Below are positions 31,716 to 46,700 of a DNA stretch of 64,000 nucleotides, piece by piece (the first letter of the stretch is position 1; every line of letters begins with the position of its first letter). The translations under genes were made by a program, and so were the position numbers. Origin of the DNA: Nelumbo lutea (Eukaryota > Streptophyta > Magnoliopsida > Proteales > Nelumbonaceae). The DNA is taken from contig JAKGHH010000006.1 of the NCBI GenBank assembly GCA_022828595.1, positions 15,620,499 through 15,684,498 of the forward strand. Direction: 5' to 3'. The notes beneath the pieces were generated by a model. That model searched no databases. It worked only from the letters and a program-made list of their open reading frames with translations, and was not told where the DNA came from.

Positions 31716-34700
31716 CCGGATTTCCCTAGTTGTGTAGAAAAAGACTTTCATTTTGTGTAAACAACTGGTATTTATGTTTTTAGCCTAAACAGAGACTTTC
31801 ATTTGAAGTTTGGTTTGGTCGTCCAAATGAATGCACTATATGTCACAATCACAAAATAGAGTTGAAATCCTATCTAGCAGATTCTTAAAAAGGCATGGTA
31901 CAAGCATTTGATAGATGTAGAGAACACTGATGTGGGCCCCACAGCTGTGGTCCCCACTGTGTTCGTAGGACAGTATGTGTAATTATTTGTTTCAGGCATG
32001 GTAGTGTCAGTTGGTCAGTTTGTTATTTCAGTTTTTTATTTGCCATGTAAGTACTAAGGGCAGATCTGTCCTTTTCCCTATGTACTGAACATAACCTATA
32101 AATACTAAGGGCAGATCTGTCCCTTTTTTCAACATTTGTTTCTCCAATTCCTCTCCTCTCTTTTCTCCCTTTCTCTTCTTTTCTTCTACTTTTTCTAATC
32201 TGAAATTTATTAGGGTTCAAGGCTGATTGTAGTCTTGATCGCCTACTATAGACATGCTTTATCATAATACTTTTCATAGATGGTACATCCCATCTGTATT
32301 ACACAACGGAACATTTTTATCCTTATTCCATTATTGTTAATTCCTACACATCTTTTATAATCCCATTTATTCTGGACTCCCTGCACTGAGCATGTTTAGT
32401 TTCCTTTCTTATCTAAAATCAGTAATGTAAATATTGGTTTCTTCTATTGTAATGCAGATAATCACCGTATTTGTGTTCTGACGCGGTCTAAGTCAAAAGC
32501 ACATTTAGTTTTTCCTGGTAAGAGGTAATGGTTTTTTGGTAACTCTGTGGCATGCAGTGAATCGTTGTAATAATTGTGGGGATTTCTTGCCAATGAACTC
32601 AAGAATTGTGGCATGGCTACAAAATCTGGAGACTGTTATTTGGGAATATGGGGATTAACTCGAGAAGGTTAAATGGCTTACCAGTAACATAACAGTGAAT
32701 GTATTTTGGGAGAGGAGATCGGATAATGGACTGGCTGACCTTCTAGCTAAACAAGGGGTTTATAGGGATCAATTATTTTGGGCTTAAATGTAATATGTAC
32801 TTTTTAGGATGAGGGGAATCTCGCACCTCTCCCTGGGTTGCTTGTATTGATGTATATTCTGAGTTCTGATTTTCTAATGAAATTACTTATCAAAAAGAAA
32901 AAAAAAATCTTGCCAATGAACTGTAAAAGACATTTGTGTTTTTTATTCTTTTTTAAAGAGTTGTTATGCGGATCTGTTTCTAGGACAGGCCAAGCTGCTA
33001 TATATTTAGCATTTATCTACAATTTGGCATTATTATGTTCAGTTGACATCCTATTTGTGCTTCCTGATATGTGTAGCCAAGGAATTCCCGGGAATTTTAA
33101 TTGCAGAGGAACCTGAGTGGAAAGATTGCATTCAAGGATCAAATGCTGTTGTGAATTTGGCTGGAATGCCCATAAGTACAAGATGGTCATTTGAGGTTGG
33201 TAGCAGATATTGCAAAATGTTCTTGTTCTACACCTTTCCTTTTGAATGAAGCATAACAACTAATGAATAATATGATGACACCAAATAATGCTTCAGATAA
33301 TGCAAAATGTTGTAGGCAGTATCCAAAATTCTTGAATGCTTTCTGAATAATATGATCTTTTTGTCTATCAATAGCTGTTATTTTGTAGCTCCTGACTACC
33401 TTGAGTCCATGACTAATATGATCTATGATGACTTCTTTTGAACTACTTGAAGGTGCTACTTTCACTGAAAGAATCTTTGTTGGTAATTCACTGCAAGAAT
33501 CAACATCCAGATATTTCTAGATTGAACTAAAAAAGTCTGAAGATTCTAGAAATCATTTAAGATGGAGAGATCGGTCCCAAGAAGTGGTTTTATAGTACAC
33601 TTTTTTAGTTCGTGAATAGACTGAGAAATGAAGAATACGAAATAAAACTACACTCACTGACATGTAAAGAATTTTTTCGTTCAACAAATGGAGTACAAAT
33701 GCCATTTGAAGGATCCCGTGTTCAGTAAAGTCCATGAATTCTGATATTTGCTACATATGCATGAATCCCAGTGTTATTTGGCAGCATGCCCTTGTACTAA
33801 AATTCTTAAACATTCATATTCTAGTTACGCTTCAAATTCTTTTTGAGGACCTATTCCATCTTAAAGCATATGCGAAGATTTTTTTTTTCATCTAGAGGAA
33901 ATGGCTATTTTCCAATTTCCACGAGATCTCATGTTGATGATGGTTCTTCTCTTCGAAGCTTAGAGAAAGTTCCCAAGAATTTAGTCTGAAATATTGACAC
34001 GTTTTTTGGGATGGTGCCCGGTGAAGACAGCAATTTTCCTGCATATCCCACAACAACTATCTTTCTTTTTCATTTCTTTTATGTGCATAAAATATAAAAT
34101 CTCTTATTTGCAATTTTTACTAGCATTATAGTGTAAATAGAAAATATTTATATTATGTTATTGATTTTATTTTTCCAAACTAATGTTGAAGCTAAGACCT
34201 AAGCTTTTCCTGAAGATCTAAAATATATGTCCATACATAAGCCCCCTCCCTCTCCCTCCCCCCGGCCCTTTATTTTTGTGGTGGGGGGTGATCAAACAAA
34301 GGGAAACCACTAAAATCCCCATGTTGTATGCAGGCACTCAGGCTATAGAACTATGGGGGCTGTGCTTATGCAGTTTCCAAATTTATTTATATTTTCTAGC
34401 ATCCTATTTACCAAATAGAATTTCTCCAACAAACTCTAATGGAGATAAAGCATGGTGTGTGCTCATAAATGCATTTTGGTCTACCCAATTAAATTCCTTC
34501 AGTATCATTTAACCCTTTATGCACCATATTTTCTTGGTATTAAGAGTACATAGACATGCTTATATGTTACTTTTTTTTCTTTCCATTGGTGACTTACATG
34601 AAATTGATGTCATAAAAGTATTTTTATTATTATATAAATGTCTGATTGTTATGCAGATCAAGCAAGAGATCAAGGACAGCAGAATAAGTGTCACCTCAAA

Positions 34701-37700
34701 GGTCACCATTGATTCTTTACTTAACCCTCTATTCTTCAAGGGTGATCTATTAGAAAAGCTTACAAATGAAGATTTGTAGTTGGTTTTTCACTAACCATCA
34801 TAACTCTTTTTGAAGGTTGTAGATATAATAAATAACACCCAAGATGATGTTAGGCCTTCAGTTTTGGTCAGTGCAACAGCTGTTGGTTATTATGGTTTGT
34901 CCTTTAACGCAATAGTCTACTGTTCCTCTCTTATTCTATTTGACCTTTGAATGGTTGTTACTTACTATCATTCCACTTCCTATTTAGCACATTCGCATAT
35001 CTGTCATGCATCTATCTCTTGCTTGAATGTTATTGTCTTTTCTCAAAGTGGCACAAATGTGAAAAGTATCACATATGGGAAGAATCATAAAAAAAGAGGG
35101 GAATATGGAAATTAAAGAGGCTAAATAAAAGCATGGCATTAGGAACAATAAAATGATAGAAGGTCATCATGTCATAGAAACAGAAATGCCACTACATGCT
35201 AATTATCATCTTCTGGCCATAGAACCTGGAGAAAACTTTTCTTGATGAAGGTGTTGGTAAGTGATTCCATCTATCAATTGCAATTTAGGAAACTCATGTT
35301 TAAGCTAAACATTATGACACTGATCCAAAACTCTCTGGGTTATAAAAGTAAAGGATCAAATGTTAGATTATTGAAATGTAAATACATATTTTTGCATGTT
35401 TTATTTACTTACCAATGTATCCAGGAGAGGTTAAAACTCAGTAATTGCTACTCTGAAACATTAACCTAATAATCTAGGAGGTGGCAATTAGATTTGTTTG
35501 TCAAGTTTGAAGAGGTTTCAAACCTAGACCTTGGAGTGAATTCTGCCTTTGGAATTATAAATTCTGACAACTGACACTTACATTTCCAAAAAAGAAAAAG
35601 CAACCAAGGTTCTTTTTGATGACACTATACCCAAACACAAAATTAAAAAGAAAAAGATCTGTCTCAACAAAATGCGGAGGCTATGTACATAATGATGTAT
35701 TTGGAGCATAGGGATTAACATTAATTCCATATATTACAATGCTTATTGTGGATGTGAAATTATTTCTTTACATCGGTGCATTTTTCTATAAGGTGATATT
35801 TGTTGGTATTCTTAATTTTTTTTGGTTGTTGGCACACTTCCAGGCACTAGTGAAACCAATGTATTTGATGAACAAAGTCCATCAGGAAATGATTACTTGG
35901 CTGAGGTAGAAATCACTATTTCATCTCTCTCTCTCTCTCAGAGAAGTATTTAGAAAAACTTAGCATTGTTTCTTTGGATTTGTTTAATCTGTAGCATTTA
36001 TAGATTTGTTCCATGATATCACGTATAACCTGTTGAAAATTGTCTTGGTAAGGATGCCAAATAGGCCTTAATTGTTTTCCCATCTTGCACCAATACATAT
36101 TTTTTTTCAGGTTTGTAGAGAATGGGAAGCAAGGGCACTAAAAGTAAACAAGGATGTAAGATTGGCACTCATTCGCATAGGTGTTGTTCTTGGAAAAGAT
36201 GGTGGTGCATTGGGTAAGTTGTTCTCTTCCATTCTTTATTTTGCTTCTTAAGCATTGGAAGCTCAACTTATTTAATGGTCTTTTTAATCGAATTCTCTTG
36301 TTTCCACTTGAAATTGTTATTTCGAGAAATTTAATGTGAACATTAGGTAGTCCCCTTGCCAATAGGTGTCTAAGATAATGTGCCATCAATGTGTTAAGGG
36401 CCCGCGAATAGGATCTCGTCACGAGTCGGTCCACGGGGAAAACCTCCTGTTTTCCCTTGTTCCTCCCTTTTCTTGAGGAACCTATATTGGCGCCTTAATG
36501 GTGATTTGTTCAAGAGATCACCAACTCTCCTCTACTCTGTCTTGACTGAGAATTTCGATGCCTCTATTGAATATCAATAGCTCCTTTAAATAGGAGATTA
36601 CAAGAAAATAAGAATCCCACTTTTAGGAGGACTCATTACTAATCTATACTATTGAATTTAGATAAGAACACTGAACAGATAAGACTCCCTACAGATAAGA
36701 TAAAACTGTATCTAGCTAGATAAGATGAGTACACTGAATTAGATAAGATGAGAACACTGAGTTAATCGCCCATTACTGCTGCTGTTAGCGGCTGTAAAAG
36801 CACCCACAACATTACTCCCCTCCTAGACTAAGAGCTTGTCCTCAAGCTCGAATTCAGGATAGGTGTCTTGAAACATAGTCAAAGGAATCCAGGATAGGTG
36901 GAATGTTTTTGCCCTCTTGGATCGGGTTCCAATGAAGAGTGTTCATCCTCATCTTCCTCTTGTTCCACCAGGAGGCAGAAAAGTCTCTTGCACTTATGCC
37001 CTGTTGAGTAAAGTTCATCACAATTAAAACACTGTCCCCTAGCCCTGCGTTTTGCCATCTCAGCCCTAGACAAGTGCTTAACAAGGGGTGCCACCACGCT
37101 GCTTCCCAAACTGGATGCCGATTTGGAATCGTGGCTCGGCTGTGGTTTTTGTTCCCGGCTAGCTGCAGAAGATGGGGCCATGCCGAGTGGTTTTGGGGGT
37201 GCCCATGCTGTTTGAGGCCTCCCCATACTAATACTTTCGTGGTTGAGTTGCAGCTTGCGTTCAAAAGCGTGAGCCAAATTCATAGCAGTAACCAGATTGG
37301 GGGGATTTTGCATTTCAACATCCACCCTCAAAGTTTATGCTAACCCCACGGTGAACATGTCGACCTGCTGCTCTGGTCGTATCGATGATGCTCTTGCAAG
37401 GAGGGTCTGAAACTGATGCTGATATTCAGCCACCGTTCCCATCTGTTTGAGGTTGATTAGTTCGCCTAATGGGTTGCTTGTTAATGGGGGCCCAAATCTG
37501 AGAAGGTAGTAGGATTTTAATTGGGTCCAACTGAGCCCGGGTTCCTCTTGCTCTAATCTATAAAACCAGAGCTGCACCTCCTCCATCATGTGGATTGCGG
37601 CTAAGCTTACCTTGTCTCTGTCCTCTGTCCGTTGGTTGCGGAAGAACTGCTCACATCTGTACAGCCATCCCAACGGATCTCCTGCGCCGTTATAGGAAGG

Positions 37701-40700
37701 GAACTCCAGCTTGTTGTATTTTGGAACGATTGCAGCTCCCTGGGCGACGACCTACCGCTCGCCAGACGATTCTGCCGTGTCTGGATGGTAGCCGTTTGTG
37801 GTTGCAGCCCCTTCTGGATTCCTCTCCTTGCTAGAAAAATAGAGCTCCATCATGCACCTTAATTCTTGGACGTCTTCCTTGATCTCACGCACCTCCGTGC
37901 TGTTTTCCACGAGCTTGTGCTCTAGTTCATGAACCCTAGTCGACAACTACTCAAGGTCACCCATGACGCCTTGCTCTGATACCAAATTGTTAAGGGCCCG
38001 CGAATAGGATCTTGTCACGGGTCGGTCCATGGGGAAAACCTCCTGTTTTCCCTTGTTCCTCCCTTTTCTTGAGGAACCTATCTTGGCGCCTTAATGGTGA
38101 TTTGTTCAAGAGATTACCAACTCTCCTCTACTCTGTCTTGACTGAGAATTTCGATGCCTCTATTGAATATCATTAGCTCCTTTAAATAGGAGATTACAAG
38201 AAGATAAGAATCCCACTTTTAGGAGGACTTCCTACTGATCTATACTACTGAATTTAGATAAGAACACTGAACATATAAGACTCCCTACTAGATAAGATAA
38301 GGCCCCCTACTAGATAAAATAGAACTGTATCTAGCTAAATAAGATGAGTACACTGAAGATGAGAACACTTAGTTAATCGCCCATTACTGCTGTTGTCCAT
38401 CACTGCTGATGTTAGCAACTATAAAAGCATCCACAACACAATGCCGACTGATTAAACTCATCATCATGTAGAACATGTAGACTGCTATTACTTATTATCT
38501 TCTCATTCATGTAGAACATCTAGAGCCATGGCATGTAAATCTATGTTGCTGATGAACTTCTTTTTCATTTATTTCTGGGTAATATCTAACTTCTCCTTAG
38601 GTCTTCTTAAGATTTGTAGATTTATTTCTCTAATTGGTATAACTTTGATTAGGCTTCCATCATAGTTTTTAAGGCACCAAGGTGAGGCTAGGCAACAAGG
38701 GGTGCCTTTTCGCCTAGTTGCCTAGGTGTCCACCTAGGTGATGGATTTTTATATGTAAAAATATATCCTAGGGTAGTTCCCTGGGTTCCATAACTATATT
38801 TCCTTAATAATTATCCATAATTTTCATAAGAAAAGTGTTATGATTTGGCCTGCCTTAGAATTCTATCTATTTGAGATCGGTTAGGTAGAAAGAGGTAGAA
38901 AGGTGGAAGAAAGAGAGAAAGAGAGAAGGGAAAATTCTGGTTCGAACTGGAAGTCTCAACATTACCTTCTCCTAGTCGACCAGACAAAACTTATATTATT
39001 AAAACTGATTGAAGAGACACATGTGCCCTTATTTAAGTTAGGAGCACTGGTTCCAGCACAACATTACAGATCAACAACATTAATCTAGGTATAAAGACAG
39101 AAATACCCCTACGCTAACACTCCCCCTCAAGCTGGTGAGTATATATCATATGTAGTCCACTCTTCCCTGACTCAAGCCTTTTGTAAATAAGTCAGCCCAC
39201 TGATTTCCTATATTAACATGTGTAGTGTCTAGTTCTCCATTCAGCACCTTCTTCCTCACAAAGTGGAAGTCAACTTCAATGTGCTTGGTTCTTTCATGAA
39301 ACACCAGATTAGAGGAAATATGAACTGTAGCCTGATTATCACAATAGAGCTTCATTGGAGTGTTGATGTTGTACCCTACTTCCTGTAGAAGGTTCCTTAG
39401 CCACACTAATTCACAAGCGGTGTGCGCCATAGCCCTATATTCTGCTTTTGCACTGCTTCTTGCCACAACCGTCTGCTTCTTACTTTTCCATGTCACCAGG
39501 TTACCTCCTAGGAAAGTGCAATAGCTTGTAGTAGACCGCTTATCAGACATAGAACTGACCCAGTCAGTATCAGAATACTCTTCTACTTCAAGTTTTCTGC
39601 CACTCTTGTATATCAGACCGCGACCAGGAGCCCCTTTTAGATACTTCACAATTCTCAGAACTACATTCCAACGAGGAATCAAAGGTTTTTGCATGAACTG
39701 GCTTACCACACTAACCGCAAAAGAGATGTCTGGTCTAGTAATGGTTAGGTAGTTTAGTTTGCCCACAAGTCGTCGGTATCTTCCAGGGTCTTCAAACACT
39801 TGACCCATATCACTGCTTAGCTTGGTATTTGTGTCCATGGGTATTTCAGCTGGTTTGGCACCCAACAAGCCTGTTTCTTCCAGCAAATCAAGCACATATT
39901 TTCTCTGGCACAGGTTAATACCATACTTGGATCTTGCTACCACTATCCCCAAGAAGTATTTCAACTTACCGAGATCCTTTGTCTGAAAATGATCTTGTAG
40001 ATAAGTCTTCAGCCTGTCAATACCCATGTTATCATTTCCAGTAATAACAATATCATCTACATACACCACCAACAGTATTTTTCCTCCCGAAGAGTCATGA
40101 CTAAATACAGAATGGTCAACTTTGCACTGTTTCATACCAAACTTCTTTACCACCTCACTGAACCTACCAAACCATGCTCAAGGAGACTGTTTAAGCCCAT
40201 ATATAGCCTTAGTCTGCACACCTTACCATCCTCCCCCTGAGCAACAAACCCTGGAGGTTGCTCCATGTAGACTTCCTCGAGGAAGTCACCATGCAAAAAG
40301 GCATTCTTGATATCAAGCTGATATAGCGGCCACTCATACATGGCTGCAAGAGAGATCACAACACGAACTGACCCTATCTTAGCAACCGGTGAGGTATCTG
40401 TGTAGTCAATACCATAGGTTTGGGAGTACCCTTTTGCAACCAATCACACTTTCAGGCGTTCAACACTACCATTAGGTAGATAATTAACTGTATAAACCCA
40501 TTTACAACCAATAGCTTGCTTCCCAGGAGGAAGAGCAGTGAGGTCCCAAGTATGATTATGATGAAGGGCAGAGAGTTCTTCCTTGGCTTGACACCACCCT
40601 GGAGAGGCAAGGGCTTCCTAGACATCCTTAGGGACAACAACTGATGATAACAAGGTGACAAACTAGCGATGGGAAGCGGAAAGGTGAGTAAGTGAAACAT

Positions 40701-43700
40701 AATTAGAAATAGGATGAAGGGTGCAAGTGCGTTTACATTTCCGCAAAGCAATGGGGAGGTCAAGCTCAGATGCTGAGTGCAGGTTTGGTGCCGGATCCTT
40801 CGACGGAGATGTAGCCGGAGGAGTAGTAGTTGGTACGCGTGGGTGATGTGTATACATATGACGGATAGGTGGGCGTTCAACAGGTGGTGGCACCGGAGGC
40901 AAGGGTTTGGTCATGGCTGGAACCAAGGGAAGAGGGTCGACAATGGGAAGTGGAAGAGGAGGAGGTGATGAGGAAGAAGAAGCATCACCGAACCCCAAAA
41001 AGAACGGAGTAGACTCAAAGAAGGTGACATCAACACACACAAAGTACCGTCGAGAACTAGGATGGTAACACCTATACCCTTTCTGGGTCCGAGAATAGCC
41101 AAGGAAGATGCACTTAAGAGAACGGGCATCGAACTTGTCATTCCCGGGACCCAGATTATGGATGAAGCAGACACACCCAAATACCCTCGGCATAAGATGA
41201 AACTGAGACAAAGCGGGAAACAAGACCTGAAACGGAGAATGACCATCAAGAATGAACGTGGGCATCCGATTAATCAGAAAGCACGAGGTAAGCGTTGCAT
41301 CACTCCAAAAGGGTTTGGGAACATGCATGTGATGCATGAGGGATCTTGCTGTTTCCAGGAGATGGCGATTCTTTCTCTCAGCCACCCCATTTTGTTGTGG
41401 GGTGTAGGTACATGAGGTCTGATGTATAATGCTGTGTTGGTCCAGGTATTCCTGAAATGATGAGGATAAATATCCGCGGCCATTATCAGAACGGAAAACT
41501 TTGATGTGGGTACCAAATTGGTTACAAATCTCAGCATAAAAATTCTGAAAAATGGTAAACAATTCACTTCTTTCTTTCATTAGATAGAGCCACGTCATCC
41601 TTGAAAAATCATCTACAAAAATGACAAAATATTTGTATCCATTATATGGCATCACTTTATAAGGACCTCAAACATCTGAATGAATTAAAGAAAAAGGACT
41701 CGACACACGGTTATCAACCCTAGAACTAAAGGGAACACGATGGTGTTTCACAAACTGACACGACTCACAATCCAAAACAGAAAGCTGACTGAAGGACGGA
41801 ACCAAAGACTTCAAGACTTTTAGTGACGGATGACCAAATCGGCAGTACCACTGGAAAGGAGAAAGGGATGACTGGAGAGCTGTTGAAGTTCTACCACCAC
41901 CACCGTCAAGATAATACAATCCACCAGCTTCATGCCCTTCACCAATCTTATCCCCGTCTTGAGATCCTGAAAAACACACATAGAAGGATAAAAGGTAATG
42001 GAGCAGTTAAGTGATTTGGTCAACTTACTGAAAGACATAAGATTAAAAGGCAATTTAGGAACATACAAAACTGAGGAGAGGGATACAGGATCTAGGTCAA
42101 CATTACCAACACCACAAATTGAGGATGTGGAACCATTAGCAAGGGTGATAGATTGTGATGTTGAGAAATGAGATAAGGAAGAAAACACACCTGGAGTTCC
42201 AGTCATGTGATCGGAGGCTCTAGAGTCAATGATCCATGGATTGGGTGTGGATGCCAGACAAGCCATACTTGAGTGAGCAAAAGTCGCCGTGTTCTGTTGT
42301 GATTGGATAAACCTCTCATATTCATCACGGGGAACACTCATCATCTCCTTCACGTGACCATCTGTGGGTGTAGGAGGTATCTGATCAGATGAATGATTCT
42401 CCTGTCTAAAGTTGGAGCTTGAGTCACCGATCGCGGCATGATTGGCCTAGGTTGAGGGTGGAGCTGGAGCTTGAGTCACCGGTCGCAGCATGATTGGCCC
42501 AGGTTGAGGGTGGACCATGTAGATCATAACAATAGTTAGTGGTAAGTCCATCCATACCACAATGAGTGCACTTCCTCTGCCCCCAGTACGACCACCACCA
42601 CGATTATAAGTAGGCCCACCATTGCCACTTTGGCCATACACAACCACTACCACCACCATGGCCAGACTGAGCTCTCCTAGCTCCACCTCGAGTACCACGG
42701 CCTCTCGATACAGCAAAGGCAAATCTATCTGAGATATTAGAGTTCTCAGTAGATCCGATAGAAATCCTCCGGAATCGAGCAAATACCTCTTCTAAGGAGG
42801 GAAGAGCTTATCCTCCTAATATCTAAGCCCGTACTGGTTCATATTCAGACTTCAGTCCCACCAAAAATCTAGTCACATCAAGCTGTTCTCTCTGTTGCTG
42901 CTGAATCTTGACATCAGAAGTGAGAGGGTGATAGACATTCAACTCATTATGTACGTTTCTCATGTTGGCATAGTACTTCTCAAGACTCCGATTGCCCTGT
43001 TGTAGGTTAAAGTACTCTTCATACAACTGATACACTCTGGTTGTATTGTCCTGACCCGAATACAATTTTTTCGCATGGTCCCACACATCTTTGGCAGTGT
43101 CAAGAAACATGAAGTTTACACTAATCATGAATTCCATACTATTCCACAACCATGTGATGATCTGAGAGCATCCTCTTGCTCTCAGTCTTCATACTCGTGA
43201 GAGCCAGTGGAGGGTTTCTCCTCTCTTATGTATTTTACCTTCTTCTTTGCCTTCAGAAAGACTTCGACGGATTTAGCCCAAGGCACATAATTCTCTCCAT
43301 TTAGTTTAATGGAGGTCAACTGAACATTCAGGTAGTCTGTAGGCACCATCACACTAGGATTACAATCACTGTTATCTCCCATTATGTTATCACCGATTCT
43401 GCACACTTGCTGAATTCTATTACCACTGAATTCTGCACACTGCACACAACCAGATCACACCTGTCACACTGGTTTCAGAACTTGTTATTGCTGAAAAGTG
43501 TGCTCTTTACACCACAAACCCTACTCCTACGACTACCTGAAATCTCACCACTATATGATTATAACTCTTCCTTCGAAATACACAAAAGTCAGCATAAACC
43601 CTAGCACATTACTATCTGAAACCCTAGCATATGGTCTGAAACACACTTCCTATTTGATCCATAACAGATATCATGCACTGAGATCTCTTACCTTATCACT

Positions 43701-46700
43701 GAAGTAACAACCACACGAACAGGAAATCAGTCCACACACGACAGCCACTACACCTATGATTATAACTCTTCCTTTGAAATACACAAAAGCTAGCATAAAC
43801 CCTAGCACATTACTATCTGAAACCCCAGCATATGGCCTGAAACACACTTCCTATTTGATCCATAACAGATATCATGCACTGAGATCTCTTACCTTATCAC
43901 TGAAGTAACAACCACACGAGCAGGAAATCAGTCCACACACGATAGCCACTGCACCACACAGATCGGCCCTCTATTCTTCATCGATTAGGGGAGGGCGATC
44001 TTAGAAACCACAGCAACCGACCACACACGACCTGACTAGAGGCATAGAAACTTCCAAGGGAAGAGGACGATCACTCCTTTTCAGCCCTTTCCCTTATCTC
44101 CAGTCGAATGCAGAAAAAAAAAGGAGAAACCCTAGATAGGGTGCGCAGAGAATAGAAATCTAGGCAGATTCAATTAGCTCTGATACCAAGTTATGATTCA
44201 GCTTGCCTTAGAATTCTATCTGTCTGAGATTGGTTAGGTAGAAAGAGGTAGAAAGGTGGAAGAAAGAGAGAAAGAGAGAAGGGGAAATTCTGGTTCGAAC
44301 TGGAAGTCTCAACATCACCTTCTCCCAGTCGGCCAAACAAAACTTATATTACAAAAACTGATTGAAAAGACATATGAGCCCTTATTTAAGTTAGGAGCAC
44401 TGTTCCAACACAACATTACAGATCAACAACATTAATCTAGGTATAAAGACAGAAATACCCCTACGCTAACAAAAAGTATAAATTTCATGTTGAAGTATAG
44501 AAAATTGATGTATTCATGAGAAAAAAAGAAAAGAAGAAAGAAAAGAAAAGAAAATTAGTATATAAACACACAAAATGAATATTTTAGTTTAATAATGTCT
44601 ATTTTATAATTATAATCTAAAAATATTAAGAATATAAAAGTATTTCGTAACACAATGTATGTTGACAGTTGTTTATGTATTCAGGTTTAGTACCATAAGG
44701 GTACTGTTGGAATTTCTCCTCTGTTTATATTGTTCAACTGTACTAGTATAAATAATAAAATCATTCTTTCGCCCCCTATGTTCAAGAGGGCTTTCAGTCA
44801 CACGACTCACCTCTCTTCTCTCTTCTTCTCTCCTCTCTTCACTTGCTCTTGCTCAACATGGTATCAGAGCAAGTCGTCCAGGCCTGAAGGGTGATGTCAA
44901 GCTAACTACTGTTGCATCCAATGCTGTCTCCAATCGAACTCCTAATCTGGTGAAATCAATTCGACCCAAAAGTTACAGAGTCTTTTCGTCTTTTGCTCCT
45001 CCTGTCTGCTCGACTGTAGAGAGACTATTGTTTGCAGTTTGTAGAGGGTGTTCTGTCTTCAGAAAGGCTATCATCTGAAACTAAAAGAAGTATTGCTCAT
45101 CTTCTGTTTGGCTGCCTATTGTTTGAGGATTCGCAGAAGGAGTTCTGGTTTATAGTCAAGGAGTTCTGGTTTACCATAAGGGAGACTATCATCTGAAACT
45201 AAAAGAGGTACTATCATCCTTGTCTATTCGGCTGCCTACTATTTGATGAACTGTTCGGCTACCCTACTGTTGTCTGTTTGACTGCCTACTGTTTGATGAA
45301 CTGTTCGGCTGCCCTACTGTTAAGTGACTGTATTCCTTAACACAGTAACTGTATTCAAACCTTTTTTTTTTTGTTGGTATTGTGGACTGTTGATGGTCTG
45401 TTTAGCTGATTGATTGTCTGCTCAATATTAATCTTATTGATTGACTGTTCGGCTACCTATTGATCTCCTTGACTGGTTAGCTATCAGGCCTACTAATTAG
45501 GTCATTCAGACCTGTTCTTGTACTGCAACAGTAGTGTGTAGACTTGTTTCAGTGAAACCGTAGGTCAGAAGGACCTAACGGCAGTGTTCAGTTTGTTGTT
45601 TGTTCTCAGTGAAACTGTAGGTCAGAAGGACTTGTTCTTGTACTGCAACAGCAGTGTTCAGTTTGTTGTTTGTTCTCAGTGAAACTGTAGGTCAGAAGGA
45701 CCTGTTCTTGTACTGCAACAGCAGTGCTCTTTTTTTGCTCTCAGTGAAACCGGTGGTCAGAAGGACCTATCTCTGAAATAACCTTGTACAGCTGTACCTT
45801 TTTGGTTGTTTCAATTTTTTTTTTATTCAAATATCATGGGCAGTGAAGATTCAACCACATCTGGAGTTTCCTCAATGCTGAATGGAATGGGTGGGGGTGA
45901 CCTATCATTTCCTATGGCTGTTGTCCCTCTTAATGGTTTAAATTACCTGGAGTGGTCAAGAGGGATTAAATTATACATCACTGCAAGGGGGAAATAGGCT
46001 ATATTAATGGGAGAATAAAAGAACCATCCTCCAGGAGTGCTGAATATGATAGATGGAATCAAGAGAACAGTATTGTTATGTCTTGGCTCTTGGTTTCCAT
46101 GCAACTTCAAATCAGGAAGAATTTCATGTGGACTAAAACTGCGAATGAAATCTGGGAACAAGCAAAGTCTACATATTCAGAATTGCGACACTATGCCAAA
46201 ATTTATCAACTGTAGGAAGGATCTTCTACTTGTAGACAGGGGGAGAGGTGTTTATCGGTCTATTACTCTGACTTAACATCTGTCTAGAAGGAGTTGGATC
46301 ACTACCAGAGTGTGGATTGGATGTGTGATGAGGATGCTAAGAAGTACAAACAGCTTGTCTCCCAGCAAAGGGTGTTTGCATTCTTACATGGTCTGAATCC
46401 TATGTATGAATCTTTCAGGCTTCAGATTCTTAGCTCTAAGGATCTCCCATCTGTTCAGGAAGTCTATGCTCTTGTACAGTCTGAAGAAAGCAGGAGAAAT
46501 TTGATGAACAACCCTGGTGGGGATGCTGTTGTGTTGGTTGCAAAAGGGGGTGTATCTACTGGTGTGGGATCTTCTTCCCGGAAAGGAGATCTCTAGAAAA
46601 AAACAGAAGATAAGGAAAAATTGTGGTGCACTCATTGCCAGAAACCCCGACACACCAAAGATACCTGTTGGGATCTTCATGGGAAACCAAAATGGTTTCA

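Larger units (their letters stand above)
36392..38438 (-). mobile_element. Gag-only Ty3/gypsy element in intron 9
   Basis: A 2047-bp minus-strand element with two LTRs, a primer-binding site, gag, a purine tract and a perfect 5-bp target duplication CAATG (36387-36391 and 38439-38443). All of pol is missing: gag runs almost directly into a short end-of-pol tail and the purine tract (AGGAGGGGA near 36815-36825). It is a non-autonomous deletion derivative that would depend on enzymes from a full-length relative. The Gag zinc-knuckle style suggests a chromovirus lineage. Confidence 0.93.
38836..44471 (-). mobile_element. Ty1/copia element B in intron 9, antisense
   Basis: A 5636-bp structurally complete element, minus strand, with 5-bp target duplication AAAAG (38831-38835 and 44472-44476). 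Order on the minus strand is LTR, primer-binding site (44177-44188), a leader with a 201-bp duplication, gag, protease, integrase, reverse transcriptase, RNase H, purine tract (39120-39129), LTR. The two LTRs differ at about 18 of 283 positions by my count, mostly transitions. Several frame breaks make it non-autonomous now. Confidence 0.95.

Noticed and set aside
31320..31751. 143-codon minus frame as an intact gene
   Set aside because: Its N-terminus is a translated poly(T) tract and the rest is a decayed LINE zinc-binding segment.
31924..32280. Confirmed solo LTR in intron 3
   Set aside because: Promoter-like features are present, but no TG...CA limits with a 5-bp duplication were found. 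Kept only as a low-confidence feature.
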